DNA from: Nocardia mangyaensis
Lineage (GTDB): Bacteria; Actinomycetota; Actinomycetes; Mycobacteriales; Mycobacteriaceae
Length of the DNA stretch: 64,000 bases
Direction: 5' to 3'
NCBI RefSeq assembly: GCF_001886715.1
Contig: NZ_CP018082.1
Location: 558,001-622,000, forward strand
The position numbers and the translations under genes were made by a program. This document shows, in pieces, positions 1-8,303 of the stretch. The notes beneath the pieces are model-generated. The model had not been told where the DNA came from, made no database searches, and saw only the letters and a program-made list of their open reading frames with translations. Every line of letters starts with the position of its first letter. Position 1 is the first letter of the stretch.

Positions 1-953
1 TGATGGCGGTGGCCGGTGTGCGGACCGCGCACAGCGAGATCGTCGACAGCCCGGCCGAGCTGGACGCGGCGCTGGACCGCTTCGGCCCGACCTGGGTGGT
101 CAAGGACGACGGGCTCGCCGCGGGCAAGGGCGTCGTGGTGACCGACGATCGCCGCACGGCCCGTGATCACGGTGCCGAACTGCTCGAACAGGGTCATCCG
201 GTGCTGCTGGAGTCGTTCCTCGACGGGCCAGAGGTGTCGCTGTTCTGCCTGGTCGACGGCGAGACCGTGGTCCCGCTGCTGCCCGCCCAGGACCACAAGC
301 GCGTCGGCGACGGCGATTCCGGCCCGAACACCGGCGGCATGGGCGCCTACACGCCGCTGCCGTGGCTGCCGGAGGAGACGCTGACCGAGATCGTCGAGGA
401 CGTGGTGAAGCCGGTGGCGGCCGAGCTGGTCGCCCGGGGCAGCTCCTTCTCCGGCCTGTTGTACGCGGGTCTGGCGATCGGCGCCCATGGGCCCGCCGTG
501 GTCGAATTCAACTGCCGCTTCGGCGATCCCGAGACCCAGGCCGTACTCGCCCTGCTGGACAGTCCCTTCGCCGAACTGCTGCACGCCACCGCGACCGGTC
601 GCCTCGCCGAGATCGACCCGCCGCGTTGGAAGGACGGTTCGGCGATCACGGTCGTGCTGGCCGCGGAGAACTACCCGGCCCGGCCGCGCACGGGTGACGT
701 GATCAGCGGCGCCGAGGACGGTGCCCTGGCCGGGGACACCCTGGTGCTGCACGCGGGCACCGCTCTGCGCGAGGACAGGGCCCTGGTGTCGGCGGGTGGG
801 CGGGTACTCAATGTGGTCGGCGTCGGCGCCGACCTCGCCCAGGCCCGCGAGCGCGCCTACGCCCGCCTCGAGCGAATCAAATTGCCCGGCAGCCACTTCC
901 GCACCGACATCGGCGCGACCGAGGTCGTCATCCCCGAGCGCCGCACCAGCTGA
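1..953 (+). CDS. purD: Phosphoribosylamine-glycine ligase, C-terminal part (cut by window start)
   Basis: GAR synthetase joins glycine to phosphoribosylamine using ATP, the second step of de novo purine synthesis. The visible 316 residues carry the ATP-grasp core: the nucleotide-binding loop [10 protein letters not shown] near the start and the metal/phosphate motif [11 protein letters not shown] about residue 170, followed by the C-terminal B-hairpin domain. Full-length PurD is about 420 residues, so roughly 100 N-terminal residues lie upstream; the reading frame is open through base 1 and the first in-window ATG (base 3) is not the true start. It ends in the TGA at 951-953. In mycobacteria purD opens the same gene neighbourhood. 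No frameshift is seen. Confidence 0.95.
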   Translation, partial: MAVAGVRTAHSEIVDSPAELDAALDRFGPTWVVKDDGLAAGKGVVVTDDRRTARDHGAELLEQGHPVLLESFLDGPEVSLFCLVDGETVVPLLPAQDHKRVGDGDSGPNTGGMGAYTPLPWLPEETLTEIVEDVVKPVAAELVARGSSFSGLLYAGLAIGAHGPAVVEFNCRFGDPETQAVLALLDSPFAELLHATATGRLAEIDPPRWKDGSAITVVLAAENYPARPRTGDVISGAEDGALAGDTLVLHAGTALREDRALVSAGGRVLNVVGVGADLAQARERAYARLERIKLPGSHFRTDIGATEVVIPERRTS

Positions 954-1076
954 CCCGACATCGGACGGTTGTTCACCACGCTGTGGTGGTGGCGGCCGAG
1001 AGGCGAAAGCCACCAGCGCGCGGTGATCAAGGGTCCAGTCGCGTCATCCGCCACGTCGCGTGACGGCGATGCGCGA
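954..1076. other. Intergenic region between convergent purD and M23 gene
   Basis: This 123-bp gap separates two convergent genes. A short dyad (CACCAC, three-base loop, GTGGTG, about 973-987) could act as a weak bidirectional terminator. Nothing else is recognised. Confidence 0.35.
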
Positions 1077-2489
1077 TCAGGTCAGGCGGAGTCCGTGCAT
1101 CGCCAGCCAGACCTGCGGGTCGACGTGCTGGTTGTTCTGGACGATCTCGAAATGCAAATGGGGACCGGTGGAATCGCCGCGGTTGCCGATGCGCGCGATC
1201 TGCATGCCCGCCGGGACGCGTTCGCCCTGGGAGACGAAGAAGTCGTACATGTGCCCGTAGACGCTGATCGTGCCGTCGTCGTGCCGGATGCGAACCCACA
1301 GGCCGAACCCCTGGGCGGGGCCCGCCTCGATCACCGTGCCGTCGGCGACGGCGTAGATGGGGCTGCCGATGGGGGCGGCGATGTCGATGCCACGGTGCAT
1401 GGTGCCCCAGCGTGAGCCGAAGCCCGAGGTGAACGCGCCCTTGGCGGGCAGGCTGAACCCGCCGGTGGACGGGGTGGAACCCGGAGTGAGCACACCGGGG
1501 ACGACCGGCGCGCGCTCGCCCATCCAGTCCTGCCATTCGCCCGACGCCGCGGCCGCGGCCTCCGCTTTCGCCCGCTCCAGGGTGGCCCGCGCGGCGGCGG
1601 CGACCACGGCGGCCTCGCGACGCTTCTCGCCCGCGGCGATGGCGTCGAGCATCGGCCGCACCGACTGCGGGTTCTGCTGGATCTGCGGGGGGTAGGCGAT
1701 GGCCACCCGCTGCGCCTCGCCCGGCGCCAGCGGACGGTCACTGAGTGCGGCCCCGAACTGGGCGTCGGCCGTCACGAACAGTGCGACCACCGCCACCCCG
1801 GCGATCAGCACCCGCCGCTCGATCAGCGTCGCCCGCACCCGCTCCTGACTCGGCCGCCGCTCCCACAACTGCTCGGCCCGCGTCCTCGGCCGCTCCCAGA
1901 ACACCTTGCGGAACTCGCCACCCCGAAGGTCACCAACGACCTCGCTGACCGTCGGATAATGGTCGACCCATGCCGAAACGCGATCGCGCACAGCTACTTT
2001 CGCTGGCAGTTGGCTACGCCAATCCGCCCGCAGCACAAGGCCATTGACCATCCGGCTGCGCTGGGCAGTCGCGCCGCGCGGGTCGGGCAGAGCGCGACTC
2101 GGAAGGCCATTCGCGTTGTTCGCGCTGTTCTGTGGTGGGGTCGTGTCGTTGTCGGGCTGGTCGTGACCGTCCGCGTCATCGGCGCTGTGCCGGCGCGGCG
2201 AATTCGTGTCGTCGTCGGGCCGACCGTCACCACTCGCCACGACCGCGTTGTGCCCTGGTGCGGCCGCGTCGGCTGATGCGGGCTCGACGCGGTCGGCATC
2301 GACGAGAGTCACGTCCCGCGCGGTTTGTGTCCGCTTCATTCCGCCCCCCACCCCCGGCGCGCCCACCTCGGCCGCGTCGGTGGCTGCGTCTTCGCTGTTG
2401 GAGCCATTGTGCCGACCATATCTGTGCGTGCGCGCGAGCGGGTGCTCTACCGTCTCTCGGGTGTCCAGAGAATCGCGCCGGTCGACCAT
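1077..2489 (-). CDS. Membrane-anchored M23 (LytM-type) peptidoglycan endopeptidase
   Basis: This is a predicted cell-wall peptidase of 470 residues. The C-terminal 130 residues form an M23/LytM domain with the zinc ligands HRGID (H-x3-D) and GPHLHFE (HxH), so it should be catalytically competent. A single hydrophobic helix (RRVLIAGVAVVALFVTADA, about residue 228-246) is followed by an Ala/Glu/Lys-rich stretch likely to form a coiled coil, which suggests a type II membrane protein with an extracytoplasmic enzyme. The first 225 residues are charged and repetitive, typical of actinobacterial cytosolic tails. The chosen ATG (2489) has AAAGGGGGG directly upstream; an alternative ATG at 2339, preceded by GGGGGGCGGA, would remove 50 residues. 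The 2489 start overlaps the aspB start head to head by 29 bp. Confidence 0.85.
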   Translation of the reverse strand: MVDRRDSLDTRETVEHPLARTHRYGRHNGSNSEDAATDAAEVGAPGVGGGMKRTQTARDVTLVDADRVEPASADAAAPGHNAVVASGDGRPDDDTNSPRRHSADDADGHDQPDNDTTPPQNSANNANGLPSRALPDPRGATAQRSRMVNGLVLRADWRSQLPAKVAVRDRVSAWVDHYPTVSEVVGDLRGGEFRKVFWERPRTRAEQLWERRPSQERVRATLIERRVLIAGVAVVALFVTADAQFGAALSDRPLAPGEAQRVAIAYPPQIQQNPQSVRPMLDAIAAGEKRREAAVVAAAARATLERAKAEAAAAASGEWQDWMGERAPVVPGVLTPGSTPSTGGFSLPAKGAFTSGFGSRWGTMHRGIDIAAPIGSPIYAVADGTVIEAGPAQGFGLWVRIRHDDGTISVYGHMYDFFVSQGERVPAGMQIARIGNRGDSTGPHLHFEIVQNNQHVDPQVWLAMHGLRLT

Positions 2490-3624
2490 CCCCCCTTTCT
2501 ACGTGATGGACGTGTGGAAAGCGGCGGCCGAACGGGCCAGGTCGCACGCAGATGTGCTGGTCCTGGCGGCGGGGCAACCCTCGACCCAGGCGCCGGCGCC
2601 GGTGCTGCGGGCCACCAGGGCCGCGATCGATCACGAGTTGCTCGGCTACACCGAGACCTTCGGCATCCTGCCGCTGCGCGAGGCGATCGCGGAGCATCAC
2701 AGCGCGACCTACGGCTACGACGTGCACCCGGACGAGGTCGTGGTGACCACCGGGTCCTCCGGCGCGTTCACGCTGATCTTCCTGGCCGCCTTCGACGCGG
2801 GCGACACGGTCGTGGTGGCCCGCCCCGGCTACCCCGCCTACCGCAACACCCTGACCGCGCTCGGCTGCACCGTCGTCGAACTCGACTGCGGCCCGCAGAC
2901 CAGATTCCAGCCCACGGTCGCGATGCTCGAGGCGTTGCCCGAACCACCCGCGGGCCTGGTGGTGGCCAGCCCGGCCAACCCGACCGGCACCATGATCGAC
3001 CCGGCCGAGCTGGCCGGGCTGGCCCGCTGGTGCGAACAACACGGGACGCTGCTGATCTCCGACGAGATCTATCACGGCATCACCTACGCGGGCGCGAGCA
3101 CGCCCACCTCGTCGGCCTGGGAGTTCTCCCGTGCGTCGGTGGTGATCGGCTCGGTGTCGAAGTACTTCTCGATGACCGGCTGGCGGCTGGGCTGGATGCT
3201 CGCACCGGCCGACCTGCGCCCAGCCTTGCAGCGGCTGGCCTCGAACATGACCGTGTGCCCGCCCGCCATCTCCCAGTACGCGGCGGTGCACGCCTTCGGC
3301 GCGGAAGCCAGGGATGAACTGGACGGGCACGTGCGCCGCTACGCGCGTAACCGGGCGCTGCTGCTGGAGGGTCTGCCCGCCCTCGGTATCACCGAGTTGG
3401 CGCCCGCCGACGGCGCCTTCTACGCCTACGCCGAAATTGGACATCTGACCGATAATTCCCTCGCCTGGTGCGCCGACGTCCTCGCCGAAACCGGTGTCGC
3501 GCTGGCCCCCGGGCTCGACTTCGACACCGTGCACGGCAGCCGCACCGCGCGCTTCTCCTTCGCAGGATCCACAAACGACATCTCCGCAGCGCTGGAGCGT
3601 CTCGAGCGGTACTTGAAGGCTTGA
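2461..3624 (+). CDS. aspB: Class I PLP-dependent aminotransferase, AspB-like
   Basis: This fold-type I aminotransferase probably acts on aspartate or a related amino acid. The 387-residue product has the motif SPANPTGT, the cofactor aspartate in LISDEIYHG and the Schiff-base lysine in IGSVSKYFSMTGWRLGW. The GTG at 2461 is preferred over upstream in-frame starts because the family begins with a conserved PPFYVMDVW motif about ten residues in. A later ATG at 2506 would cut this motif. It matches M. tuberculosis AspB (Rv3565) more closely than other aminotransferases, from memory. It is divergent from the M23 gene with overlapping 5' ends, so the two promoters must interpenetrate. Substrate specificity cannot be read from the sequence. 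Confidence 0.88.
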   Translation: MSRESRRSTIPPFYVMDVWKAAAERARSHADVLVLAAGQPSTQAPAPVLRATRAAIDHELLGYTETFGILPLREAIAEHHSATYGYDVHPDEVVVTTGSSGAFTLIFLAAFDAGDTVVVARPGYPAYRNTLTALGCTVVELDCGPQTRFQPTVAMLEALPEPPAGLVVASPANPTGTMIDPAELAGLARWCEQHGTLLISDEIYHGITYAGASTPTSSAWEFSRASVVIGSVSKYFSMTGWRLGWMLAPADLRPALQRLASNMTVCPPAISQYAAVHAFGAEARDELDGHVRRYARNRALLLEGLPALGITELAPADGAFYAYAEIGHLTDNSLAWCADVLAETGVALAPGLDFDTVHGSRTARFSFAGSTNDISAALERLERYLKA

Positions 3625-3781
3625 TCCGGGCCGGTGTCAACAGTGATGTGCGACAACAACTTTGCCTAGTACGAACACTTCCGGACCGGGATGCGGTAAA
3701 ACTCAGTTATCCCGAATTCCCAGCGTTTCCCCGATGACGATTGCGCACGGTTGAACTGATGATGACTGGCACGATGGCACG

Positions 3782-4435
3782 GTGACCACCGCAACGACCC
3801 CGAAAGGCGAACGACGTCGCCAAGCTCTGGTGGCGGCGGCGGCTGAACTGTTGCTCGAAGGCGGCTTCGACGCCGTGCGACATCGCTCGGTGGCCTCGCG
3901 GGCAGACCTTCCGCTCGCGTCCACCACCTACTACTTCGAATCACTGGAAGATCTGATCGCGCGCGCCGTCGAGTTCAGCGGGGCGATCGAACTCGACGCC
4001 ATGCGCCGCCGGGTCGGCGAGGTCAGCCACCGCAGGCGCGGCACCGACGCGACCGTCGACCTGGTCCTCGACCTGCTGGTCGGCCCCGACGACGGCGACC
4101 TCGACGCCCGAGGTCAGCTGATCGCCCGCTACGAGCGCTCGGTCGCCTCCGCGCGCCACCCCGAATTACGCGAGGTCCAGCTCCGACTACGCACCCAGCT
4201 CGAAGACCTGCTCGCCGACGTGCTGCGCCGCTCCGATCGAGTGGTGCGCCCCGAGCAGTTGCGCCGACTGGTCGCCGTGGTCGACGGTGCGGTGGTCGCC
4301 GCCCTCATCGAGGGCCACCCCGAACCCCGCCGCCCCGCCCGAGCCGGACTGCTGGAAATGATCGACATCGTCGCCCCGCCCGTGGTGCCCAACATGATGC
4401 CCCAGCAGGCCGAACGGGTGCGCCAACTAGACTGA
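3782..4435 (+). CDS. TetR-family transcriptional regulator
   Basis: The 217-residue protein has an N-terminal TetR helix-turn-helix: RRQALVAAAAELLLEGG starts helix 1, and VASRADLPLASTTYYFES is the recognition segment (about residues 40-58). The C-terminal ligand domain is a generic all-helical TetR_C. A GTG start is used. The stop is only 6 bp before the purB GTG, so co-transcription with purB is likely, as in mycobacteria, where a TetR-like gene (Rv0775) also precedes purB. The ligand and target are unknown. A 157-bp AT-richer gap upstream (3625-3781) should hold its promoter. Confidence 0.9.
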   Translation: MTTATTPKGERRRQALVAAAAELLLEGGFDAVRHRSVASRADLPLASTTYYFESLEDLIARAVEFSGAIELDAMRRRVGEVSHRRRGTDATVDLVLDLLVGPDDGDLDARGQLIARYERSVASARHPELREVQLRLRTQLEDLLADVLRRSDRVVRPEQLRRLVAVVDGAVVAALIEGHPEPRRPARAGLLEMIDIVAPPVVPNMMPQQAERVRQLD

Positions 4436-4441
4436 GCGTTC

Positions 4442-5863
4442 GTGAGCCTCGTCCCGAATGTCCTCGCCACCCGTTACGCCAGCCCGGAGCTCGTCGCGCT
4501 CTGGTCACCCGAGAACAAGATCGTGCTCGAGCGGCGGCTGTGGCTCGAGGTGCTGCGGGCGCAGTCCGAGCTCGGGATCGACGTCCCCGCCGGAGTGCTC
4601 GACGACTACGAGCGCGTGATCGACCGGGTGGACCTGGCCTCGATCGCCGAGCGCGAGCGGGTCACCCGCCACGACGTGAAGGCGCGCATCGAGGAGTTCA
4701 ACGCGCTCGCCGGGCACGAGCACGTGCACAAGGGCATGACCAGCCGCGACCTCACCGAGAACGTCGAGCAGCTGCAGATCCGGCTCTCGCTCGAGCACGT
4801 GTACAACCACGGCATCGCCATCGCGGCGCGGCTGGCCGAGCGGGCCGCCGAGTACCAGACCCTGGTGATGGCGGGTCGCTCGCACAATGTCGCCGCGCAG
4901 GCCACCACGCTCGGCAAGCGCTTCGCCTCGGCCGCCGACGAGGTGCTGGTCGCGCTCACCCGCGTGCGTGAGCTGATCGAGCGCTACCCGCTGCGCGGGA
5001 TCAAGGGCCCGATGGGCACCGCCCAGGACATGCTCGACCTGCTCGACGGCGACGCGGGCAAGCTGGCCGCGCTCGAACAGCAGGTGGCGCGCCACCTCGG
5101 CTTCGCGACCGTGTTCACCAGCGTCGGCCAGGTGTATCCGCGCTCGCTCGACCACGATGTGCTCTCGGCGCTGGTGCAGCTGGGCGCCGGACCGTCCTCG
5201 TTCGCGCACACCATTCGCCTGATGGCGGGCCACGAGCTGGTCACCGAGGGTTTCCAGCCCGGCCAGGTGGGCTCCTCGGCGATGCCGCACAAGATGAACA
5301 CCCGCTCCTGTGAGCGCGTCAACGGCCTGCAGGTGGTGCTGCGCGGTTACGGCTCGATGGCCGCCGAGCTGGCCGGCGCGCAGTGGAACGAGGGTGACGT
5401 GTTCTGCTCGGTGGTGCGCCGCGTCGCGCTGCCCGACGCGTTCTTCGCCATCGACGGCCAGTTCGAGACCTTCCTGACCGTGCTCGCCGAGTTCGGCGCC
5501 TACCCGGCGGTGGTCGCGCGCGAGCTCGACCGGTACCTGCCGTTCCTGGCCACCACCCGCATCCTGATGGCGGCGGTGCGCGCGGGCGTCGGTCGCGAGA
5601 CCGCGCACGAGGTCATCAAGGAGCACGCGGTCGCGGTGGCGCTGGCCATGCGCGAGCAGGGTCGCGAACCCGATCTGCTCGATCGCCTGGCCGCTGACGA
5701 GCGGATGCCGCTGGACCGCGCCGCGCTCGACGCGGCGCTGGCCGACAAGTCCGCCTTCATCGGCGCGGCGGCCGACCAGGTGTCGGAGGTCATCGCGCAG
5801 GTGCAGAAGCTGGTGGAGGCCAACCCCGAAGCCGCGCGCTACTCGCCGTCACCGATTCTGTAG
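4442..5863 (+). CDS. purB: Adenylosuccinate lyase
   Basis: PurB cleaves SAICAR to AICAR plus fumarate, and adenylosuccinate to AMP plus fumarate. The 473-residue length and the fumarase/aspartase-superfamily signature GSSAMPHKMNTRSCERV (about residue 278) identify it. The upstream catalytic histidine region KGMTSRDLTENVEQ and the segment AGRSHNVAAQATT are also intact. It uses a GTG start 6 bp after the tetR stop. Its frame is clean throughout, with the extreme third-position G+C of the surrounding chromosome. Confidence 0.97.
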   Translation: MSLVPNVLATRYASPELVALWSPENKIVLERRLWLEVLRAQSELGIDVPAGVLDDYERVIDRVDLASIAERERVTRHDVKARIEEFNALAGHEHVHKGMTSRDLTENVEQLQIRLSLEHVYNHGIAIAARLAERAAEYQTLVMAGRSHNVAAQATTLGKRFASAADEVLVALTRVRELIERYPLRGIKGPMGTAQDMLDLLDGDAGKLAALEQQVARHLGFATVFTSVGQVYPRSLDHDVLSALVQLGAGPSSFAHTIRLMAGHELVTEGFQPGQVGSSAMPHKMNTRSCERVNGLQVVLRGYGSMAAELAGAQWNEGDVFCSVVRRVALPDAFFAIDGQFETFLTVLAEFGAYPAVVARELDRYLPFLATTRILMAAVRAGVGRETAHEVIKEHAVAVALAMREQGREPDLLDRLAADERMPLDRAALDAALADKSAFIGAAADQVSEVIAQVQKLVEANPEAARYSPSPIL

Positions 5864-5903
5864 GCAGTCCGCGAACCCGCGGCGCCAGCCGCAAGAGGAC
5901 ACT

Positions 5904-6326
5904 GTGAATCCGTACACGATCTTCGCCGATATCATCGCCGGGTCCGCGCCCGCGTCCAAGGTCTACGAGGACGATGATGTCCTGGCGTTCATGGACATTC
6001 GCCCCGTGACGCCCGGACACGTCCTCGTCGTCCCCAAGGCCGCCGCACCGAGCCTGGCCGATCTCGATCCCGTGTTGGGCGGCAAGCTCTTCCAGGTGGG
6101 TCAGCGGATTGCCGCCGCGCTGCGGTCCAGTGAGGTGGCCGCCGACGGCGTGAACTTCTTCCTCGCCGACGGCGTCACGGCCGGGCAGGAGGTCTTCCAT
6201 GTGCACCTGCACGTGATCCCGCGAACGCCCGGTGACGGCTTCGGTCTGCGGGCCCGGCCCACCTCGCCCGCGCGCGCCGATCTCGACTATCTCGCCGGTT
6301 CGATTCGGGGTGCGCTCACCCGCTGA
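5904..6326 (+). CDS. HIT-family nucleotide hydrolase/transferase
   Basis: This 140-residue protein has the histidine triad HVHLHVIPR near residue 97-105 in the form H-x-H-x-H. HIT enzymes hydrolyse or transfer nucleotidyl groups from AMP-amidates and dinucleotides; the exact substrate is not predictable. A GTG start follows an AAGAGGACA ribosome-binding site. It lies 40 bp downstream of purB on the same strand and may be in its operon. The N-terminal half (FADIIAGSAPASKVYEDDD) matches the usual HIT dimer domain. Confidence 0.92.
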   Translation: MNPYTIFADIIAGSAPASKVYEDDDVLAFMDIRPVTPGHVLVVPKAAAPSLADLDPVLGGKLFQVGQRIAAALRSSEVAADGVNFFLADGVTAGQEVFHVHLHVIPRTPGDGFGLRARPTSPARADLDYLAGSIRGALTR

Positions 6327-6462
6327 CCCGCGCATCGGGCGAACCGGGCATTGCAAACCGGGGAGTTTGCTGGAGAAACGCCGGGGCCGTGAAATACCTC
6401 ACATGCGCGTGCGCGTGGGTTACCTTGGACTGTCATTGGCTTGCGGTAATGGAGGGTAGGTC

Positions 6463-7422
6463 GTGCGTCGTACAGGTGTTGCTGCTTCAGTGCTGGCTTT
6501 CGCCATCGCGTTGATCGGACCGGCGGTCGTGCACACGGCACCCGCGGCCGCCGCGGATTTCGTCGCGGTGAACTCGCTCAGTGCCACGCGGACCGCGATC
6601 ACGGTCGCCTCGCCCGTCATGGGCCGCACCATCGATCTACATGTGCTGCACCCCGCCGGTGGTGGGTCCCGCCCCACCTACTACCTGCTCGACGGGCTCG
6701 ACCCCGGTATCGGCCAGAGCACCTGGACCAACGCCACCGATGCCGAAGCCTTCTTCCGTGGCAAGCACATCAACGTGGTCCTGCCGATCGGCGGGCAGGC
6801 CAGCTACTACACCGACTGGATCACCGACGACCCGCAATTCGGCCGGTACAAGTGGGAAACCTTTCTCACTCAGGAGCTTCCGGGCCTGATCAACGCGCGG
6901 TTCGACGGCAACGGTGTCAACGGCATCGGCGGCCTGTCGATGGGCGGCAACGCGGCCTACATCCTCGCCGCCCGCCACCCCGGGCTGTACCGGGCGGTCG
7001 CCGGATACAGCGCGTGCCCCGACACCGCGATGGCGGCGAGCGCGATCATGTTCTCCATCGCCACCAGGGGCGGCGACCCGGGCAACATGTGGGGCGCGCC
7101 GGGTGGTCCCGAGTGGGCCGCGCACGATCCGGCGCTGATGGTCGAGGGGCTGCGCGGCAAGGCGCTGTACATGTCCACCGGCACCGGCATCCCCGGCCCG
7201 CACGAGGCCCAGCTCAAGCCGCAGCTCGCGGAGAACATCTTCCTCGGCGGGCCTATCGAACTCGGCGTCAACACCTGCATGGTCGCCTTCGACCAGCGCC
7301 TGCGCGCGGCCGGGATCGGCGCCAAGATCGACTATCACCCGGTCGGCACCCACTCGTGGTCCTACTGGCAGGACGCGCTGCACGCGTCCTGGCCGACCAT
7401 CGGTCCCGCGCTCGGGGCCTAG
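6463..7422 (+). CDS. Secreted antigen-85-like esterase/mycolyltransferase family protein
   Basis: The 319-residue product starts with a signal peptide (RRTGVAASVLAFAIALIGPA, with likely cleavage after AAAA). The alpha/beta-hydrolase esterase domain has the nucleophile motif GLSMGG (about residue 160) and a late histidine in GTHSWSYW, as in Ag85/FbpA-like proteins that transfer mycolates to trehalose or arabinogalactan. It could instead be an esterase of the Rv0774c type, which sits at the corresponding place in M. tuberculosis. A GTG start follows GGAGGG. Its TAG overlaps the convergent stop of the next gene in the shared tetranucleotide CTAG. Confidence 0.85.
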   Translation: MRRTGVAASVLAFAIALIGPAVVHTAPAAAADFVAVNSLSATRTAITVASPVMGRTIDLHVLHPAGGGSRPTYYLLDGLDPGIGQSTWTNATDAEAFFRGKHINVVLPIGGQASYYTDWITDDPQFGRYKWETFLTQELPGLINARFDGNGVNGIGGLSMGGNAAYILAARHPGLYRAVAGYSACPDTAMAASAIMFSIATRGGDPGNMWGAPGGPEWAAHDPALMVEGLRGKALYMSTGTGIPGPHEAQLKPQLAENIFLGGPIELGVNTCMVAFDQRLRAAGIGAKIDYHPVGTHSWSYWQDALHASWPTIGPALGA

Positions 7423-8198
7423 TTGTAGGGGACCGGCGGTGCCGTCTCGGTCATGGTGTCCTGCCAGGTGATGGTGCCATCGGCCTCGTCGACGTAGGTA
7501 CCGGTGCACTCGCCGTCGGCGGCCGCGCCGAGCTCGGCCAGCAGGGTCGGATCGGCCACCTCGACGATGTGGTCGAAGCCGGTGCCGCTGCCGAGGATGC
7601 CGTCGACGTACACCCGGCACTGGCCGCCGTCGAGTCGACCGTCGGCCCATTCGCCCGAGCTCTGGAGCACGGTGTATCTGGTCTTGCCTGGGGTGTCGTC
7701 ACCGGCATTGAGCTGGGGGAACAGATCCGAGTACACGCACGCGTCGTAGCCGTCGGCCGGGCCTTGGGTGCAGCCGCCGGGTGAGCCGTACTGGGCTGTG
7801 CCGATCGCGATGGAGGAGTCGACGAGCGGGTGCCCGCCCAGCTCCGCGAGGAACCACCGTGCGCTGACCCCGCCGACGCTGTGGCCGACCAGCGCCACCT
7901 CGTCGGCCTCCTCGGCGATCGAGGTGACTCTCGCGCGGATGAGTTCGGCGTCCTCGCGCAGGAGCCTGCCGGGCGCGTCGATGTAGTGCGTCTCGAAGCC
8001 GCGCTGCTCGAGTGCGGACCGCATCGGCTCGAACAGGCTCGCCCAGACCGGGCCGCCGGCATAGAGCTGCTGACCAGGCACGATGAACGCGATCTTGCGC
8101 GGCGCCGGTGGTTCGGCCTGCGCGGTGACGGCGCCCAGGGCGAGCACCGAGAACGCGGCGAACTGCGCGGCGACGACGAGTCGCACGGTCCTGCCCAT
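7419..8198 (-). CDS. Secreted alpha/beta-fold lipase-like hydrolase
   Basis: The 259-residue protein has a signal peptide (MGRTVRLVVAAQFAAFSVLA, cleavage likely after AQA) and a triacylglycerol-lipase-like fold. The first strand IAFIVPGQQLYAGG and the nucleophile elbow VGHSVGGVS are present, with a C-terminal histidine in TGFDHIVEV that is a good catalytic candidate. The ATG at 8198 is chosen because AGGAGG lies 7 bases upstream; the longer open frame to 8372 lacks a signal peptide. Four cysteines in the C-terminal half suggest disulfides. It is convergent with the antigen-85-like gene, with 4 bp of stop overlap. The substrate is unknown. Confidence 0.8.
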   Translation of the reverse strand: MGRTVRLVVAAQFAAFSVLALGAVTAQAEPPAPRKIAFIVPGQQLYAGGPVWASLFEPMRSALEQRGFETHYIDAPGRLLREDAELIRARVTSIAEEADEVALVGHSVGGVSARWFLAELGGHPLVDSSIAIGTAQYGSPGGCTQGPADGYDACVYSDLFPQLNAGDDTPGKTRYTVLQSSGEWADGRLDGGQCRVYVDGILGSGTGFDHIVEVADPTLLAELGAAADGECTGTYVDEADGTITWQDTMTETAPPVPYN

Positions 8199-8303
8199 GG
8201 ACGCCTCCTGGTCATTTTGCTTTGGGTACCCTAACATTGCCTGCTCCATCGACCGCGGCCGAGTTGGCGGGCCGGGGTGGGGCGCGGCGACTACGGTGGA
8301 CCC

